Of a DNA stretch of 64,000 bases, positions 40,503 through 49,760 are shown piece by piece. The notes under the pieces are model-generated. The model was not told the DNA's origin, ran no database searches, and saw nothing but the letters and a program-made list of their open reading frames with translations. Made by a program: the position numbers and the translations under genes. The number at the start of each line of letters is the position of its first letter. Positions within the stretch are counted from its first letter, which is position 1. The DNA is from Chryseomicrobium palamuruense (GTDB lineage: Bacteria; Bacillota; Bacilli; Bacillales_A; Planococcaceae): NCBI RefSeq assembly GCF_042649045.1, contig NZ_JBHSEF010000024.1, positions 55,855 to 119,854 of the forward strand, in the 5' to 3' direction.

Positions 40503-40832
40503 TGAGCGACGACCTTTCGTCGTTGGTTTGAATGATTCTTCATCTGGATATAAACGCCCAAGCATTTCATCATACGTGTCATTCCCGTAATCAAAACAAC
40601 GTCGGACGCGAGAAATGGTTGCTGTACTAGCACCCGTTTGTTCTTTGATGGTTTCATACGTTTTTTGAAGGCGCAGTAAATGGGCTACCTCAAAACGCTG
40701 AGCGAGTGATTGAATCTCGCTGATTGTGCACAAATCGTCAAAAAAACGATAGCATTCTTCAATATTTTTCAGTTCCAAAACCGCTTTGAAGAGCTGATCG
40801 GTTTGATGTCCTTTAATTTTTTCTACTTGCAT
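40500..40832 (-). CDS. yerC: TrpR-like protein YerC/YecD
   Basis: This small DNA-binding protein of 110 residues has the TrpR-type helix-turn-helix: EIQSLAQRFEVAHLLRLQKTYETI followed by the recognition helix TGASTATISRVRRCFDYG (split here into landmarks SLAQRFEVAHLL and GASTATISRVRRC). It is the Bacillales YerC family, conserved beside pcrB. Its effector and targets are unknown to me. It is co-transcribed with yerB (13 bp gap). Confidence 0.92.
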   Translation of the reverse strand: MQVEKIKGHQTDQLFKAVLELKNIEECYRFFDDLCTISEIQSLAQRFEVAHLLRLQKTYETIKEQTGASTATISRVRRCFDYGNDTYDEMLGRLYPDEESFKPTTKGRRS

Positions 40833-40845
40833 GGATTCACGTCCT

Positions 40846-41925
40846 TTAATTTGTATACGTCACCATCGCTTCCAAACCGCGGTGGGCAGGAATGAAATGA
40901 ACCCATGTCTGACCTGGTTTTAGAGCAACCGGCTTTTCTCCAGAGACGACGACAAGTAATCCATCTTCATTTATCCACTCAACAGATTGGCGTTTCCCGT
41001 CGCGGAATAGCCATGCGTTTCCACCATCACTCAAATTTAGAGCGAGACGTCCTTCCGAATCAATCACCCGATGAGGCATTTCTAGAAATACGACATTGGC
41101 AAGTTGGAGTTCCTCACTCGTTTCTGCATCAACGGTTCGTAGCCCTGCTGTTTCACGGCTATAGAAGCCAGTATCATGGTCATAACTATAGTGATGAATA
41201 AATTGGCGGTCACTACTAAACGAGACGGTGACAGAACCCGCCTCTTCCGTTTCATCCACCGAAGTGACGTCTTCTGAGAAATGGAGGCTTGGCAAATTGT
41301 CTTCTTCAAGTGTCAGCGCTGTCCCTACTTTTTCCGCACCTTTTACAATATCGCCCCCACTACTGTATGAGTTATGCGGTGCTTTTCGTGCGGAAGAACG
41401 TTGGAAATAGGTGCCGTCATATTGCATCCCATTCATATGGGCAATCTCTCCACGGTTCAACATACTTTTTGCATCCGGGCTATAGCCGTGTGCGATATAA
41501 AATGCATCAAAACCTTTGGCGACATGGATAAAATAATCCCGTGCACTACGGATGGGACCGACGCGTCCCGGATATTCACTTTGATACACAGCAAGAAGGC
41601 GTGTGACGCTTCCTTCTGCCAGCATTTCATAGATAATATCCGCTTCTTTTAGACCAGATTGCGGTCGTGCAAGCGGATGGTTGTTAATTGTCACAACGAC
41701 CGGTCGATTGAGAACTTGCTCTTTCGCTGGTTCTCCACTTAACGGTGTGAAAAAAGGAAATTCTTCTTCGACGGTGTCCTCTTCTATTTGTTCAGGCTCT
41801 TCCGCTTCGATAATTTCCACTTCTTCTTGTTCTACTTCCGGTTCGAGCGACTCGGCTTCTTGTTTATTTCGACAGCCCCCAAGTAACACGACCACACACA
41901 GCAATAGTATTCCCCAATACTTCAT
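40846..41925 (-). CDS. yerB: DUF3048 lipoprotein YerB
   Basis: This exported lipoprotein has 359 residues. The lipobox is LLGGC (Cys18), followed by an acidic Glu-rich linker of about 35 residues and two DUF3048-type domains. Landmarks are RPVVVTINNHPLARPQSGL, ADIIYEMLAEGSVTRLLAVYQSE (landmark EMLAEGSVTRLLA), GPIRSARDYFIHVA and KAPHNSYSSG. The function is unknown. The position between yerA (13 bp) and yerC is as in B. subtilis. The signal peptide places it at the outer face of the membrane. Confidence 0.9.
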   Translation of the reverse strand: MKYWGILLLCVVVLLGGCRNKQEAESLEPEVEQEEVEIIEAEEPEQIEEDTVEEEFPFFTPLSGEPAKEQVLNRPVVVTINNHPLARPQSGLKEADIIYEMLAEGSVTRLLAVYQSEYPGRVGPIRSARDYFIHVAKGFDAFYIAHGYSPDAKSMLNRGEIAHMNGMQYDGTYFQRSSARKAPHNSYSSGGDIVKGAEKVGTALTLEEDNLPSLHFSEDVTSVDETEEAGSVTVSFSSDRQFIHHYSYDHDTGFYSRETAGLRTVDAETSEELQLANVVFLEMPHRVIDSEGRLALNLSDGGNAWLFRDGKRQSVEWINEDGLLVVVSGEKPVALKPGQTWVHFIPAHRGLEAMVTYTN

Positions 41926-41938
41926 TCCTGATTTCCCC

Positions 41939-43669
41939 CTACCTCATGACAGAAGGGAACAAGACTTGTTTCTTTAATACATCGACGATTCCTCTTTGCG
42001 TCACGCGCACATATGGCAAGTGGGTCGCTTGTAAAAACAACAATGTATAGATGGCATCTCCATGTTGAAAGCCAAGTTCCGATAACTGTGCTTTAAGTTC
42101 TTTTTCCTGTTGCATCAATTCTTCGACAGGAAGCGGAGAAAGTCCTCCTCCGATTGGCAACGGAATGGAAGCAAGGATTTCATCGTTCTGACTTATGGCA
42201 ATGCCGCCATTCATTTCTTTAATTTTTTCATATGCTTTGCGCATTTGTCTCTTATCTTTTCCGATGAGCAAGATATCCCCCATGTTGGAATACGAAGAGG
42301 CAAACCCTTCTAAAGAAGTAGCGAAGCCTTTAAGTAGGGTATTCACTTTCCATTTACCATTCCGGTCGATCAAAACAAAGAAACTTTCGTCATGTGTTTT
42401 TGCAAGCGAGTCTTCTGTTGTATCGACGCTTACACGATACGGCTTAATAATCACGTCATTGATCATCTCTAAACCAAATGGCATCGAGAATTGAAAATCC
42501 GTGTCTTTTAGTTCAACTTCAAATGGATTGTCATTGAACATCGAAAAGTCGGTTCCTGAAAACGTTATTTGACGCTTTCCATCTCGCTTGATCCATTGAC
42601 CTTTTGATAAAACACTGACAGGAGTCGGCGACATCTCATCTTTAAGGAAGTTTATGGAGGCAAGTCTTCCGGTCGCAATGACTCCGTGCAAATTGGATAC
42701 ATTATAGTACTTGGCAGGATTAAATGTAGCTAATAGATACGCATCTACCGGATCGACACCAGCATCGAGCGCAATTTGAATGCACAGATCCATCACGCCG
42801 TCTTTGTGGAATCCGGGCGTACTGCCGTCTGTGGTCATCATTAAGTGGTCGAAAATCTTCAAGTCTTTTTCAACGATTTGTTTGAGCAGATGCGGTAGGT
42901 CAGGACGAATAGATGAGTGACGAAGTGTAACTGCATATCCATGTTGAATGCGTCGTTCCACTTCTTCAATCGTCATGGCTTCATGATCACCGTCTGCTCC
43001 TAATAAACGCATTTTTGTTAATGTCTTTTCAGACGCTCCCGGAAAATGTCCTTCGATTTTCATCCCTTTTGTTTTCGCTTGCTGCATCCAGTAGAGCATC
43101 TGGTCGTCTCCACTCAAAAGTCTCGGCCATCCTGTCAGTTCTCCCCCCATGACCACATCCGGACGTTCCATCCATTCAGATATGGCTTTTGTAGTAAAGA
43201 GTTCTTCTTCATGCTCAAGTTCGGTTTGCGAATCGAAACGCGCCCACCAGTAGAATGAGAACGGCAATTTTCTTAAGCTTTCCATAAATGAAAACGCTTT
43301 CTTGTTTTCCATTGTCAAAAATAGCGGCAAGTTGTCGGAAATCAACATGGTCGTTCCGGATTGCGCACAGAAGTCTGCGAATGTTTCTGGGTTGTAGAGT
43401 TGGAACGGATGACTGTGTGCTTCGATGTAACCAGGTACGAGTTTGTAGTCCGATGCATCGACAATCTCCGTGCCTTCTGTTGTGGCAGGTAATTCCGTTC
43501 CCGCATAAACGAAACGGTCTTTCACGATCCAGATGTTGCCTTCCACCCATTTTTTCAAGTGGCTGTGTAAGTAAGTGGCGTTTTGAATCAGGATGTCAGG
43601 CGCGGCATCGCCACTCACGACGGCCAACTGATGGCGAATCTCTTCAATTTTCCAAATCGGGTATTGCAT
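41939..43669 (-). CDS. yerA: Adenine deaminase-like amidohydrolase YerA
   Basis: This predicted metal-dependent hydrolase of the adenine deaminase-like branch has 576 residues. The start is ATG 43669, about 10 bases after GAGGG; GTG 43678 is too close to the site. Metal-site motifs are PGYIEAHSHPFQ, GGELTGWPRL, IEGHFPGAS and the MMTTDGSTPGFHKDG aspartate region. YerA lies next to purD in B. subtilis as well. Whether it deaminates adenine is uncertain, since the ordinary AdeC sequence differs. It lies in the yerA-yerB-yerC unit downstream of the purine operon terminator. Confidence 0.85.
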   Translation of the reverse strand: MQYPIWKIEEIRHQLAVVSGDAAPDILIQNATYLHSHLKKWVEGNIWIVKDRFVYAGTELPATTEGTEIVDASDYKLVPGYIEAHSHPFQLYNPETFADFCAQSGTTMLISDNLPLFLTMENKKAFSFMESLRKLPFSFYWWARFDSQTELEHEEELFTTKAISEWMERPDVVMGGELTGWPRLLSGDDQMLYWMQQAKTKGMKIEGHFPGASEKTLTKMRLLGADGDHEAMTIEEVERRIQHGYAVTLRHSSIRPDLPHLLKQIVEKDLKIFDHLMMTTDGSTPGFHKDGVMDLCIQIALDAGVDPVDAYLLATFNPAKYYNVSNLHGVIATGRLASINFLKDEMSPTPVSVLSKGQWIKRDGKRQITFSGTDFSMFNDNPFEVELKDTDFQFSMPFGLEMINDVIIKPYRVSVDTTEDSLAKTHDESFFVLIDRNGKWKVNTLLKGFATSLEGFASSYSNMGDILLIGKDKRQMRKAYEKIKEMNGGIAISQNDEILASIPLPIGGGLSPLPVEELMQQEKELKAQLSELGFQHGDAIYTLLFLQATHLPYVRVTQRGIVDVLKKQVLFPSVMR

Positions 43670-43816
43670 GTCGTACACACCCTCTTTCTCAACAAATCAT
43701 AAACAGTGTATCATAATACTTTAGCAAAGTGAAGCGCGAAAGTGTTGAATATCCTTTTTTTGTCTACTCACTATACGGATGGCTGTGTCTAAGCTTTCTA
43801 GCAAGGGCTTCAGAAA

Positions 43817-43869
43817 TAAAAACAGGTGTGAATGATGCGCATTGTGCAGCACCATCCACCCCTGTTTAG
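43817..43869 (-). terminator. Terminator of the purine operon
   Basis: On the minus strand AAACAGGGGTGGATGGTG pairs imperfectly with CATCATTCACACCTGTTT, followed by TTATTTC. It lies about 26 bp after the purD stop. The remaining bases up to 43678 presumably hold the yerA promoter, which I could not place with confidence. Confidence 0.75.
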
Positions 43870-43894
43870 TTGACTCACATGTTTATAGTCTTCC

Positions 43895-45160
43895 TTACTT
43901 CCTCGCGCGCCACCCGATGTCTTTACGGTAGAAACACGAGGGCCAGTCGACGCTCGATAAGGCGGCATAGGCAAGATCCGACGCAGCTTCGTGTGATTCC
44001 GCTGCAGCCGAGACAACTAGCAAGCGCCCTCCGCTTCCGCGGTATCTATCGCTTTCCGCATCTCCATCACGCACTGTGCCGGCATGGAACACAGATACGC
44101 CTGAAAGTTTATGGAGGTCTGGAAGTAGTTGTCCTTTCACAGGCTCGTCTGGGTAGCCTTCTGCTGCTACGACAACGCCGACATGAGAAAGATTGTCCCA
44201 CTTTACTTCTGGTCGCTCACCTTCTAGTAAATCAACTATCAAGCGGCCGAAGTCATTTTGCAGTTTCGGAAGCACTACTTGTGTTTCCGGGTCACCAAAG
44301 CGGGTGTTAAACTCAATGACTTTGGGCCCTTCGTTGGTCGCAATCAGACCTGCATACAGGATGCCTGTAAACGGGCGACCTTCTTCGGTCATGGCCTGCA
44401 CCGTCTTGCTGACAATGGATTCAAGAGCCGTTTCCGCTAATCCGTCCGGCAGATGTGGCACTGGGCAATACGCGCCCATCCCTCCTGTGTTCGGCCCTAG
44501 GTCGCCATCATACGCACGTTTGTGATCCTGTGCAATTGGCATCGGAATAATGTGGCCGTCATGCACAAAGGCAAGTAAGGAAAATTCTTCGCCTTCTAAA
44601 AATTCTTCAATGACGATGCGGGCAGAGGCATCTCCAAAGCGCTGACCGTCAAGCATCGAGCGCACAGCCTCTTCCGCTTCCGCCTCGGTCATAGCCACGA
44701 CGACCCCTTTCCCTGCAGCAAGTCCGTCCGCTTTAATCACGATTGGCGCACCATGTTTTTTAATATAGACAAGCGCTGGCTCCACTTCGTCAAAAACTTC
44801 ATAGAAAGCCGTCGGAATCCCGTAGCGCTGCATGACATCTTTCGCATAGGCCTTACTGCCTTCGAGTTCTGCAGCCGCTTGGGTCGGACCAAAAATACTG
44901 AGACCTTCTGCTTCGAAATAGTCGACGATGCCTTCAGACAATGGCTGTTCCGGACCGACAAACGTGAAGGTGATCTTCTCGCGCTTGACGAGCTGGACGA
45001 GTGCGGAAAAATCGAGAGGAGAGAGCGCAACACACGTTGCTTCCTCATTCATTCCGTCGTTGCCTGGGACTGCAAAGACCTCGGTCACGCTTGGCGACTG
45101 ATGAAACTGACGTACGATGGCGTGCTCACGGCCGCCACTTCCAATCACAAGTACTTTCAT
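43895..45160 (-). CDS. purD: Phosphoribosylamine-glycine ligase
   Basis: PurD forms glycinamide ribonucleotide from phosphoribosylamine, glycine and ATP. The 421-residue ATP-grasp enzyme has MKVLVIGSGGREHAIV (N-domain), TFVGPEQPLSEGIVD, the ATP-binding VIKADGLAAGKGVVVA, DLGPNTGGMGAYCPVP and VIEFNTRFGDPETQVVLP. It is the last gene of the 12-gene purine operon, 11 bp after purH. Confidence 0.97.
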   Translation of the reverse strand: MKVLVIGSGGREHAIVRQFHQSPSVTEVFAVPGNDGMNEEATCVALSPLDFSALVQLVKREKITFTFVGPEQPLSEGIVDYFEAEGLSIFGPTQAAAELEGSKAYAKDVMQRYGIPTAFYEVFDEVEPALVYIKKHGAPIVIKADGLAAGKGVVVAMTEAEAEEAVRSMLDGQRFGDASARIVIEEFLEGEEFSLLAFVHDGHIIPMPIAQDHKRAYDGDLGPNTGGMGAYCPVPHLPDGLAETALESIVSKTVQAMTEEGRPFTGILYAGLIATNEGPKVIEFNTRFGDPETQVVLPKLQNDFGRLIVDLLEGERPEVKWDNLSHVGVVVAAEGYPDEPVKGQLLPDLHKLSGVSVFHAGTVRDGDAESDRYRGSGGRLLVVSAAAESHEAASDLAYAALSSVDWPSCFYRKDIGWRARK

Positions 45161-45171
45161 GCGATTTCCTC

Positions 45172-46704
45172 CTAGTGTTTGAAATGACGAATGCCTGTAA
45201 AAACCATGGCGATGCCAAGTTCATTGGCTTTATCAATCGACTCTTGATCCTTTACAGAACCGCCGGGCTGGATGATTGCTGTTATGCCTGCTTGTGCGGC
45301 TGCTTCTACTGTATCGGGCATCGGGAAGAATGCGTCGGATGCGAGGGCTGCTCCTTTTGCGAGATCACCTGCTTGTTCAAGAGCAATCTTCGCAGCACCA
45401 ACACGGTTCATCTGTCCTGCACCCACCCCAACCGTCATTTGATCATTGGCAACCACAATGGCATTGGATTTCACGTGTTTCACGACGTTCCAGCCAAGTT
45501 CAAGTGCCTGCCATTCCGCATCTGTCGGTTGACGTGTTGTGACGACGTCGACATTCGCATGCGCAAGGGACGCCGTATCCGGAGACTGAACGAGCAGTCC
45601 GCCTTCAATCGACACGACATTGAATGCTTCTTGATTGCCTTCTTCGAACGGGATCGTCAGCAAGCGAATGTTCTTCTTCGCTTTTAACATGGCAAGCGCT
45701 TGTTCCGAGAACGAAGGCGCGATGATGATTTCTAAGAAGATACCGCCGAGCGTGCGTGCGGTCTCTGCATCGACTTCACGGTTCAAGGCGACAATACCAC
45801 CGAAAATGCTCGTTGCGTCCGCTTCATAGGCTTTGTGGAACGCTTCTGAAATCGTGTGGCCGATGCCGACTCCACAAGGATTCATATGCTTCACAGCCAC
45901 GGCAGCTGGCTGCTCGAACTCTTTAACAAGTTGAATCGCTGCGTTGGCATCTTGAATGTTGTTATAGGAAAGTTCTTTTCCGTGCAGTTGTGTCGCTGCT
46001 GCAATTGAGAATGTGGACCCCATTTTATTTTGGTAGAACGCCGCTTGCTGATGGGGATTTTCGCCGTAACGAAGGTCCTGTACTTTTTCATACGTCAGTG
46101 TCAGCGATTCAGGGAAGTCTTCCCCTGCCATATCACTAAGGAAGGCTGCGATCCATGCATCATACGCTGCTGTGTGACGGAACACTTTCGCTGCCAAGCG
46201 ACGGCGCGTCGTGAGTGTCGTCTCTCCTTGCGCGGATAATTCGTGAAGAACCACCGCATAGTCACTTGGATCTGTTACGACTGTCACGAACTCATGGTTT
46301 TTCGCCGAAGCACGCAACATGCTTGGGCCGCCGATATCAATATTCTCAATGGCTAGTTCAGGTGTCACATCTGGACGTTGAATGGTTGCTTGGAACGGAT
46401 AAAGATTCACACAGACCAGTTGAATCGGTTGAATCGAATGCTCTTCTAGCTGTGCCAGATGGGCAGGGTCATTGTGTTTTGACAAGAGTCCCCCATGAAT
46501 TTTCGGATGCAACGTTTTGACACGCCCATCTAAGATTTCTGGGAAGCCCGTGACATCTCCCACTGCGGTGACAGGTATTCCGGCTTCTTGCAATGCCGAT
46601 TTCGTGCCTCCTGTCGACAGGATTTCAAAGCCAAGCTCGACAAGTTGTTTTGAAAAATCGACGATGCCTGTTTTATCTGACACACTCAGTAATGCTCGTT
46701 TCAT
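45172..46704 (-). CDS. purH: Bifunctional AICAR formyltransferase/IMP cyclohydrolase
   Basis: PurH carries out the last two steps to IMP. The 510-residue protein has an N-terminal MGS-like IMP cyclohydrolase domain (about 1-195; LLSVSDKTGIVDFSKQL, GLSKHNDPAHL region HGGLLSKH) and a C-terminal formyltransferase domain (LRYGENPHQQAAFY, KHMNPCGVGIG, SDAFFPMPD, IIQPGGSVKD). The catalytic Lys-His pair (VKHMNPCG) is intact. It follows purN by 3 bp. Confidence 0.97.
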   Translation of the reverse strand: MKRALLSVSDKTGIVDFSKQLVELGFEILSTGGTKSALQEAGIPVTAVGDVTGFPEILDGRVKTLHPKIHGGLLSKHNDPAHLAQLEEHSIQPIQLVCVNLYPFQATIQRPDVTPELAIENIDIGGPSMLRASAKNHEFVTVVTDPSDYAVVLHELSAQGETTLTTRRRLAAKVFRHTAAYDAWIAAFLSDMAGEDFPESLTLTYEKVQDLRYGENPHQQAAFYQNKMGSTFSIAAATQLHGKELSYNNIQDANAAIQLVKEFEQPAAVAVKHMNPCGVGIGHTISEAFHKAYEADATSIFGGIVALNREVDAETARTLGGIFLEIIIAPSFSEQALAMLKAKKNIRLLTIPFEEGNQEAFNVVSIEGGLLVQSPDTASLAHANVDVVTTRQPTDAEWQALELGWNVVKHVKSNAIVVANDQMTVGVGAGQMNRVGAAKIALEQAGDLAKGAALASDAFFPMPDTVEAAAQAGITAIIQPGGSVKDQESIDKANELGIAMVFTGIRHFKH

Positions 46705-46707
46705 TGA

Positions 46708-47292
46708 TTACCTCTCCTCATTCCATAGCTGGTCTAATGCTGTTTTGTATAGTTCATGTTCCACAGTGTGTATGCATGCTTCGGTGTCTTCACGTGTGGC
46801 CTGCACATTCACTGCTTGTTGCGCGATGATGGGTCCCGTGTCCATTCCCGCGTCCACGTAATGAACGGTGACGCCAGTGACGTGTACCCCGTGTGCGAAC
46901 GCTTGACCTACTGCGTCCTTCCCCGGAAATGCAGGAAGTAATGACGGGTGAATGTTGACAATGCGACCGTCAAATTCGGCTAACAGCGTAGGCCCGATCA
47001 GTCGCATGTACCCTGCGAGCACAAGCCACTCTGCTTGGAGTTCTTCGAGTATCGAGAGTACCGCAGTTTCATATGCATCTTTTGTTTCATACTGTTTTGG
47101 AGACACGGCAATTAGGGGAATTCCCCAGTCTTTCGCCCGTGTAAAAATATAAGCATCCGGTTTGTCGCTGACGATTCCAACAAGCTGCCCTCTAAGTTCG
47201 CCTTGTTGCACCGCTTGATAAAGAGCTTCTGCATTGGATCCGCTTCCCGATGCAAACACCACGAAGCGGACAAGTGGATTAGAGACTGCCAT
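46708..47292 (-). CDS. purN: Phosphoribosylglycinamide formyltransferase (folate-dependent)
   Basis: PurN formylates GAR with 10-formyl-THF. It has 194 residues from ATG 47292 (AAGGAG 6 bases upstream; the adjacent ATG 47295 is also possible). Landmarks are VVFASGSGSNAEAL, LAGYMRLIG, NIHPSLLPAFPGKDA and GVTVHYVDAGMDTGPII with the catalytic Asn, His and Asp. The gene starts inside the end of purM by 14 bp, which suggests coupled translation. Confidence 0.97.
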   Translation of the reverse strand: MAVSNPLVRFVVFASGSGSNAEALYQAVQQGELRGQLVGIVSDKPDAYIFTRAKDWGIPLIAVSPKQYETKDAYETAVLSILEELQAEWLVLAGYMRLIGPTLLAEFDGRIVNIHPSLLPAFPGKDAVGQAFAHGVHVTGVTVHYVDAGMDTGPIIAQQAVNVQATREDTEACIHTVEHELYKTALDQLWNEER

Positions 47293-48328
47293 CATGTGCT
47301 CCTTCAAACTGCACGCCCGATGTGTTCGTCACTTTTCCGATAATGTAAGCTTGTTCTCCGATGTCTGCTAAGCGCTTTTGAACCGTGTCGACGTCTTCCA
47401 CATCGACAGCTATCACAAAGCCGATTCCCATATTAAAGACACCGTATAGGTCTTTGTCAGAGAGAGAACCCAGCTCCTTTAAATGGGTGAAGATGTCAGG
47501 AACTGGCCATTCGCCCAACTGAATGTGGACACCAAGTCCTTCTGGCAACATGCGCGGAAGATTTTCATAGAACCCGCCACCTGTCACGTGTGCCATACCT
47601 TTAATCTTTACGTGTTCTTTTACTGCTGCTACAGCTTTTGCATAGATACGTGTCGGTGTAAGGAGCACGTCCGCGTAGGTCTTTTCTGCATCAAACGGCA
47701 CCGCGTCTGTCAGTTCTTTTGTGTGCGTAGAGAAAAGAATGTGACGAACGAGCGAGTACCCATTGGAATGAATACCACTCGACGGAAGACCGATGAGGAC
47801 CTGGCCTGCCTGAATCGCAACTCCTGTGATGACATCTGCTTTTTCACACGCCCCGACAACAAATCCCGCTAGATCATACTCGTCTTCATCGTACAGACCT
47901 GGCATCTCGGCGGTCTCTCCACCAATGAGAGCTGCACCTGATTCTACACAACCGTCCGCCACACCTTTGACGATCTGCTCGATTTTTTCTGGGACAGCTT
48001 TCCCGAGGGCCACATAATCGAGGAAGAATAATGGTTCCGCTCCTTGCGCCACGATGTCGTTGACACACATGGCCACACAATCAACACCAATCGTGTCGTG
48101 ACGATCTGCCATGAAAGCAAGCTTCAGCTTCGTGCCTACACCGTCTGTTCCAGAGATCAACACTGGTTCTTTTAATTGTAAGGCAGAAAGGTCAAACTGT
48201 CCGCCAAAACCGCCGAACGTTCCTTGAACACCGAGACGACTCGTGCGTTCCACATGTTTCTTCATACGGTGAACGGCTTCGTATCCCGCTTCAATATTTA
48301 CCCCTGCTTGTTCATATGCTTTTGACAT
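47279..48328 (-). CDS. purM: Phosphoribosylformylglycinamidine cyclo-ligase
   Basis: PurM makes aminoimidazole ribonucleotide from FGAM. It has 349 residues from ATG 48328 behind GGAGG; the open frame extends 34 codons upstream into purF without a site. Landmarks are GGFGGQFDLS, LISGTDGVGTKLKLA, GVDCVAMCVNDIVAQGAEPLFF (landmark VDCVAMCVNDI), GGETAEMPG and HVTGGGFYENLPR. It lies between purF (10 bp) and purN. Confidence 0.97.
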   Translation of the reverse strand: MSKAYEQAGVNIEAGYEAVHRMKKHVERTSRLGVQGTFGGFGGQFDLSALQLKEPVLISGTDGVGTKLKLAFMADRHDTIGVDCVAMCVNDIVAQGAEPLFFLDYVALGKAVPEKIEQIVKGVADGCVESGAALIGGETAEMPGLYDEDEYDLAGFVVGACEKADVITGVAIQAGQVLIGLPSSGIHSNGYSLVRHILFSTHTKELTDAVPFDAEKTYADVLLTPTRIYAKAVAAVKEHVKIKGMAHVTGGGFYENLPRMLPEGLGVHIQLGEWPVPDIFTHLKELGSLSDKDLYGVFNMGIGFVIAVDVEDVDTVQKRLADIGEQAYIIGKVTNTSGVQFEGAHDGSL

Positions 48329-48338
48329 GGTGGGCCTC

Positions 48339-49760
48339 CTAGCGAACCAATTCTTTTTCGTGCGGTAATTTTGTATCTGAATAAATCGAAGTTGGGTACT
48401 CACCTGTAAAGCACGCGAGACATTGTCCACAGTTTTTGTATTCTGGTGAACGCCCGACGGCTTGTAACAACCCTTCTACTGATAAAAAGGATAATGAGTC
48501 AGCGCCAATGAGGTCGCGCATTTCTTCAATAGAATGATTGGCAGCAATCAGTTCAGAGTCACTGCTGATATCGATTCCATAAAAGCATGGATTTTTAAGA
48601 GGTGGTGAGCTGATGACGACATGCACTTCACTCGCTCCGGCTTCTTTTAGCATGTTGACGATCCGGCGTGACGTAGTTCCTCGGACAATCGAGTCATCGA
48701 CCATGACGACACGTTTGCCTTGCACGACTTGGCGTACAGGAGACAACTTCATTTTTACACCGCGTTCCCGCAGCTCCTGTGAAGGTTGAATGAACGTCCG
48801 CCCTACGTACCGGTTCTTGATAAGTCCCATCTCATACGGGATGCCGGTCTGCTCTGAAAACCCAATCGCTGCTGAAATACTGGAATCTGGAACGCCTGTG
48901 ACGATATCTGCTTCCACTTGAATTTCTTTGGCAAGTTGAATGCCGAGACGCTTGCGTGCCGTATGAATATTGATACCGTCAATATCTGAATCCGGACGAG
49001 AGAAATAGATGTACTCCATCGAACAAATAGCTCGTCCGCGATCTTCTGTATAGAATGACGAACGGACGCCTGTGTCATCGATTATGAGAAGCTCCCCTGG
49101 TTCGACGGAACGGATTACTTCTGCACCTATCAAGTCAAAGGCACTTGTTTCTGAAGCGACGACGAAACCACCGTTTAGCCGGCCGAGTGATAGAGGACGC
49201 ATACCATTTGGATCTTGTGCGACCATCAGGAAATCTTCCGTCAAGATGAGAAATGCAAACGCACCTTTTAACAGGCGAAGTGCTTGTTTCGTGCGCTCTT
49301 CAAACGATTGCAAGTGACTGCGTTTGATTAAGTGAGCAAGAACTTCCGTATCTGATGTCGTTTGAAAAATACTTCCTTGGCGCTCGAGGCTTCGCTTTAA
49401 ATCTGTGGCATTGACGATATTCCCGTTATGCGCAATGGCGAGAGACCCGGTCGTTGAGTTGAACAGCAAGGGTTGGACATTCGCAAGTCCCGAACCTCCT
49501 GCCGTTGCATAGCGCACGTGAGAGATTGCTGCTTTACCTTCTAGAGCTTTCAATTTCTGCTCATCAAAGACGTCATTGACAAGTCCTTCGCCGCGCACAG
49601 CTCTTAGTGCTTCTCCGTCTGTCGCGACGATTCCTGCCCCTTCTTGCCCACGATGTTGCAAAGCGTGAAGCCCGTAATAGGACATGGGTGCAGGGTCATG
49701 ATGACCCCACACGCCAAATACGCCACATTCTTCATTTAATCCTCGGAGTTCAGTAAGCAT
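48339..49760 (-). CDS. purF: Amidophosphoribosyltransferase
   Basis: PurF is the first committed enzyme, making phosphoribosylamine from PRPP and glutamine. It has 473 residues from ATG 49760 (AAAGGAG upstream); an earlier in-frame start inside purL was rejected. The first 11 residues (to GLNEE) form a propeptide that is cut off before Cys12 in ECGVFGVWGH, the N-terminal nucleophile. RGQEGAGI, the PRPP loop RVVMVDDSIVRGTTSRRI (landmark VVMVDDSIVRGTTS) and the C-terminal cysteines CGQCLACFTG for the 4Fe-4S cluster seen in Bacillus PurF are present. It overlaps purL by 25 bp. Confidence 0.97.
   Translation of the reverse strand: MLTELRGLNEECGVFGVWGHHDPAPMSYYGLHALQHRGQEGAGIVATDGEALRAVRGEGLVNDVFDEQKLKALEGKAAISHVRYATAGGSGLANVQPLLFNSTTGSLAIAHNGNIVNATDLKRSLERQGSIFQTTSDTEVLAHLIKRSHLQSFEERTKQALRLLKGAFAFLILTEDFLMVAQDPNGMRPLSLGRLNGGFVVASETSAFDLIGAEVIRSVEPGELLIIDDTGVRSSFYTEDRGRAICSMEYIYFSRPDSDIDGINIHTARKRLGIQLAKEIQVEADIVTGVPDSSISAAIGFSEQTGIPYEMGLIKNRYVGRTFIQPSQELRERGVKMKLSPVRQVVQGKRVVMVDDSIVRGTTSRRIVNMLKEAGASEVHVVISSPPLKNPCFYGIDISSDSELIAANHSIEEMRDLIGADSLSFLSVEGLLQAVGRSPEYKNCGQCLACFTGEYPTSIYSDTKLPHEKELVR

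Noticed and set aside
45001..45687. 228-codon open frame on the plus strand across purD/purH
   Set aside because: It is fully antisense to two certain genes, has no ribosome site, and its product is rich in Cys, His and Arg without any family likeness.
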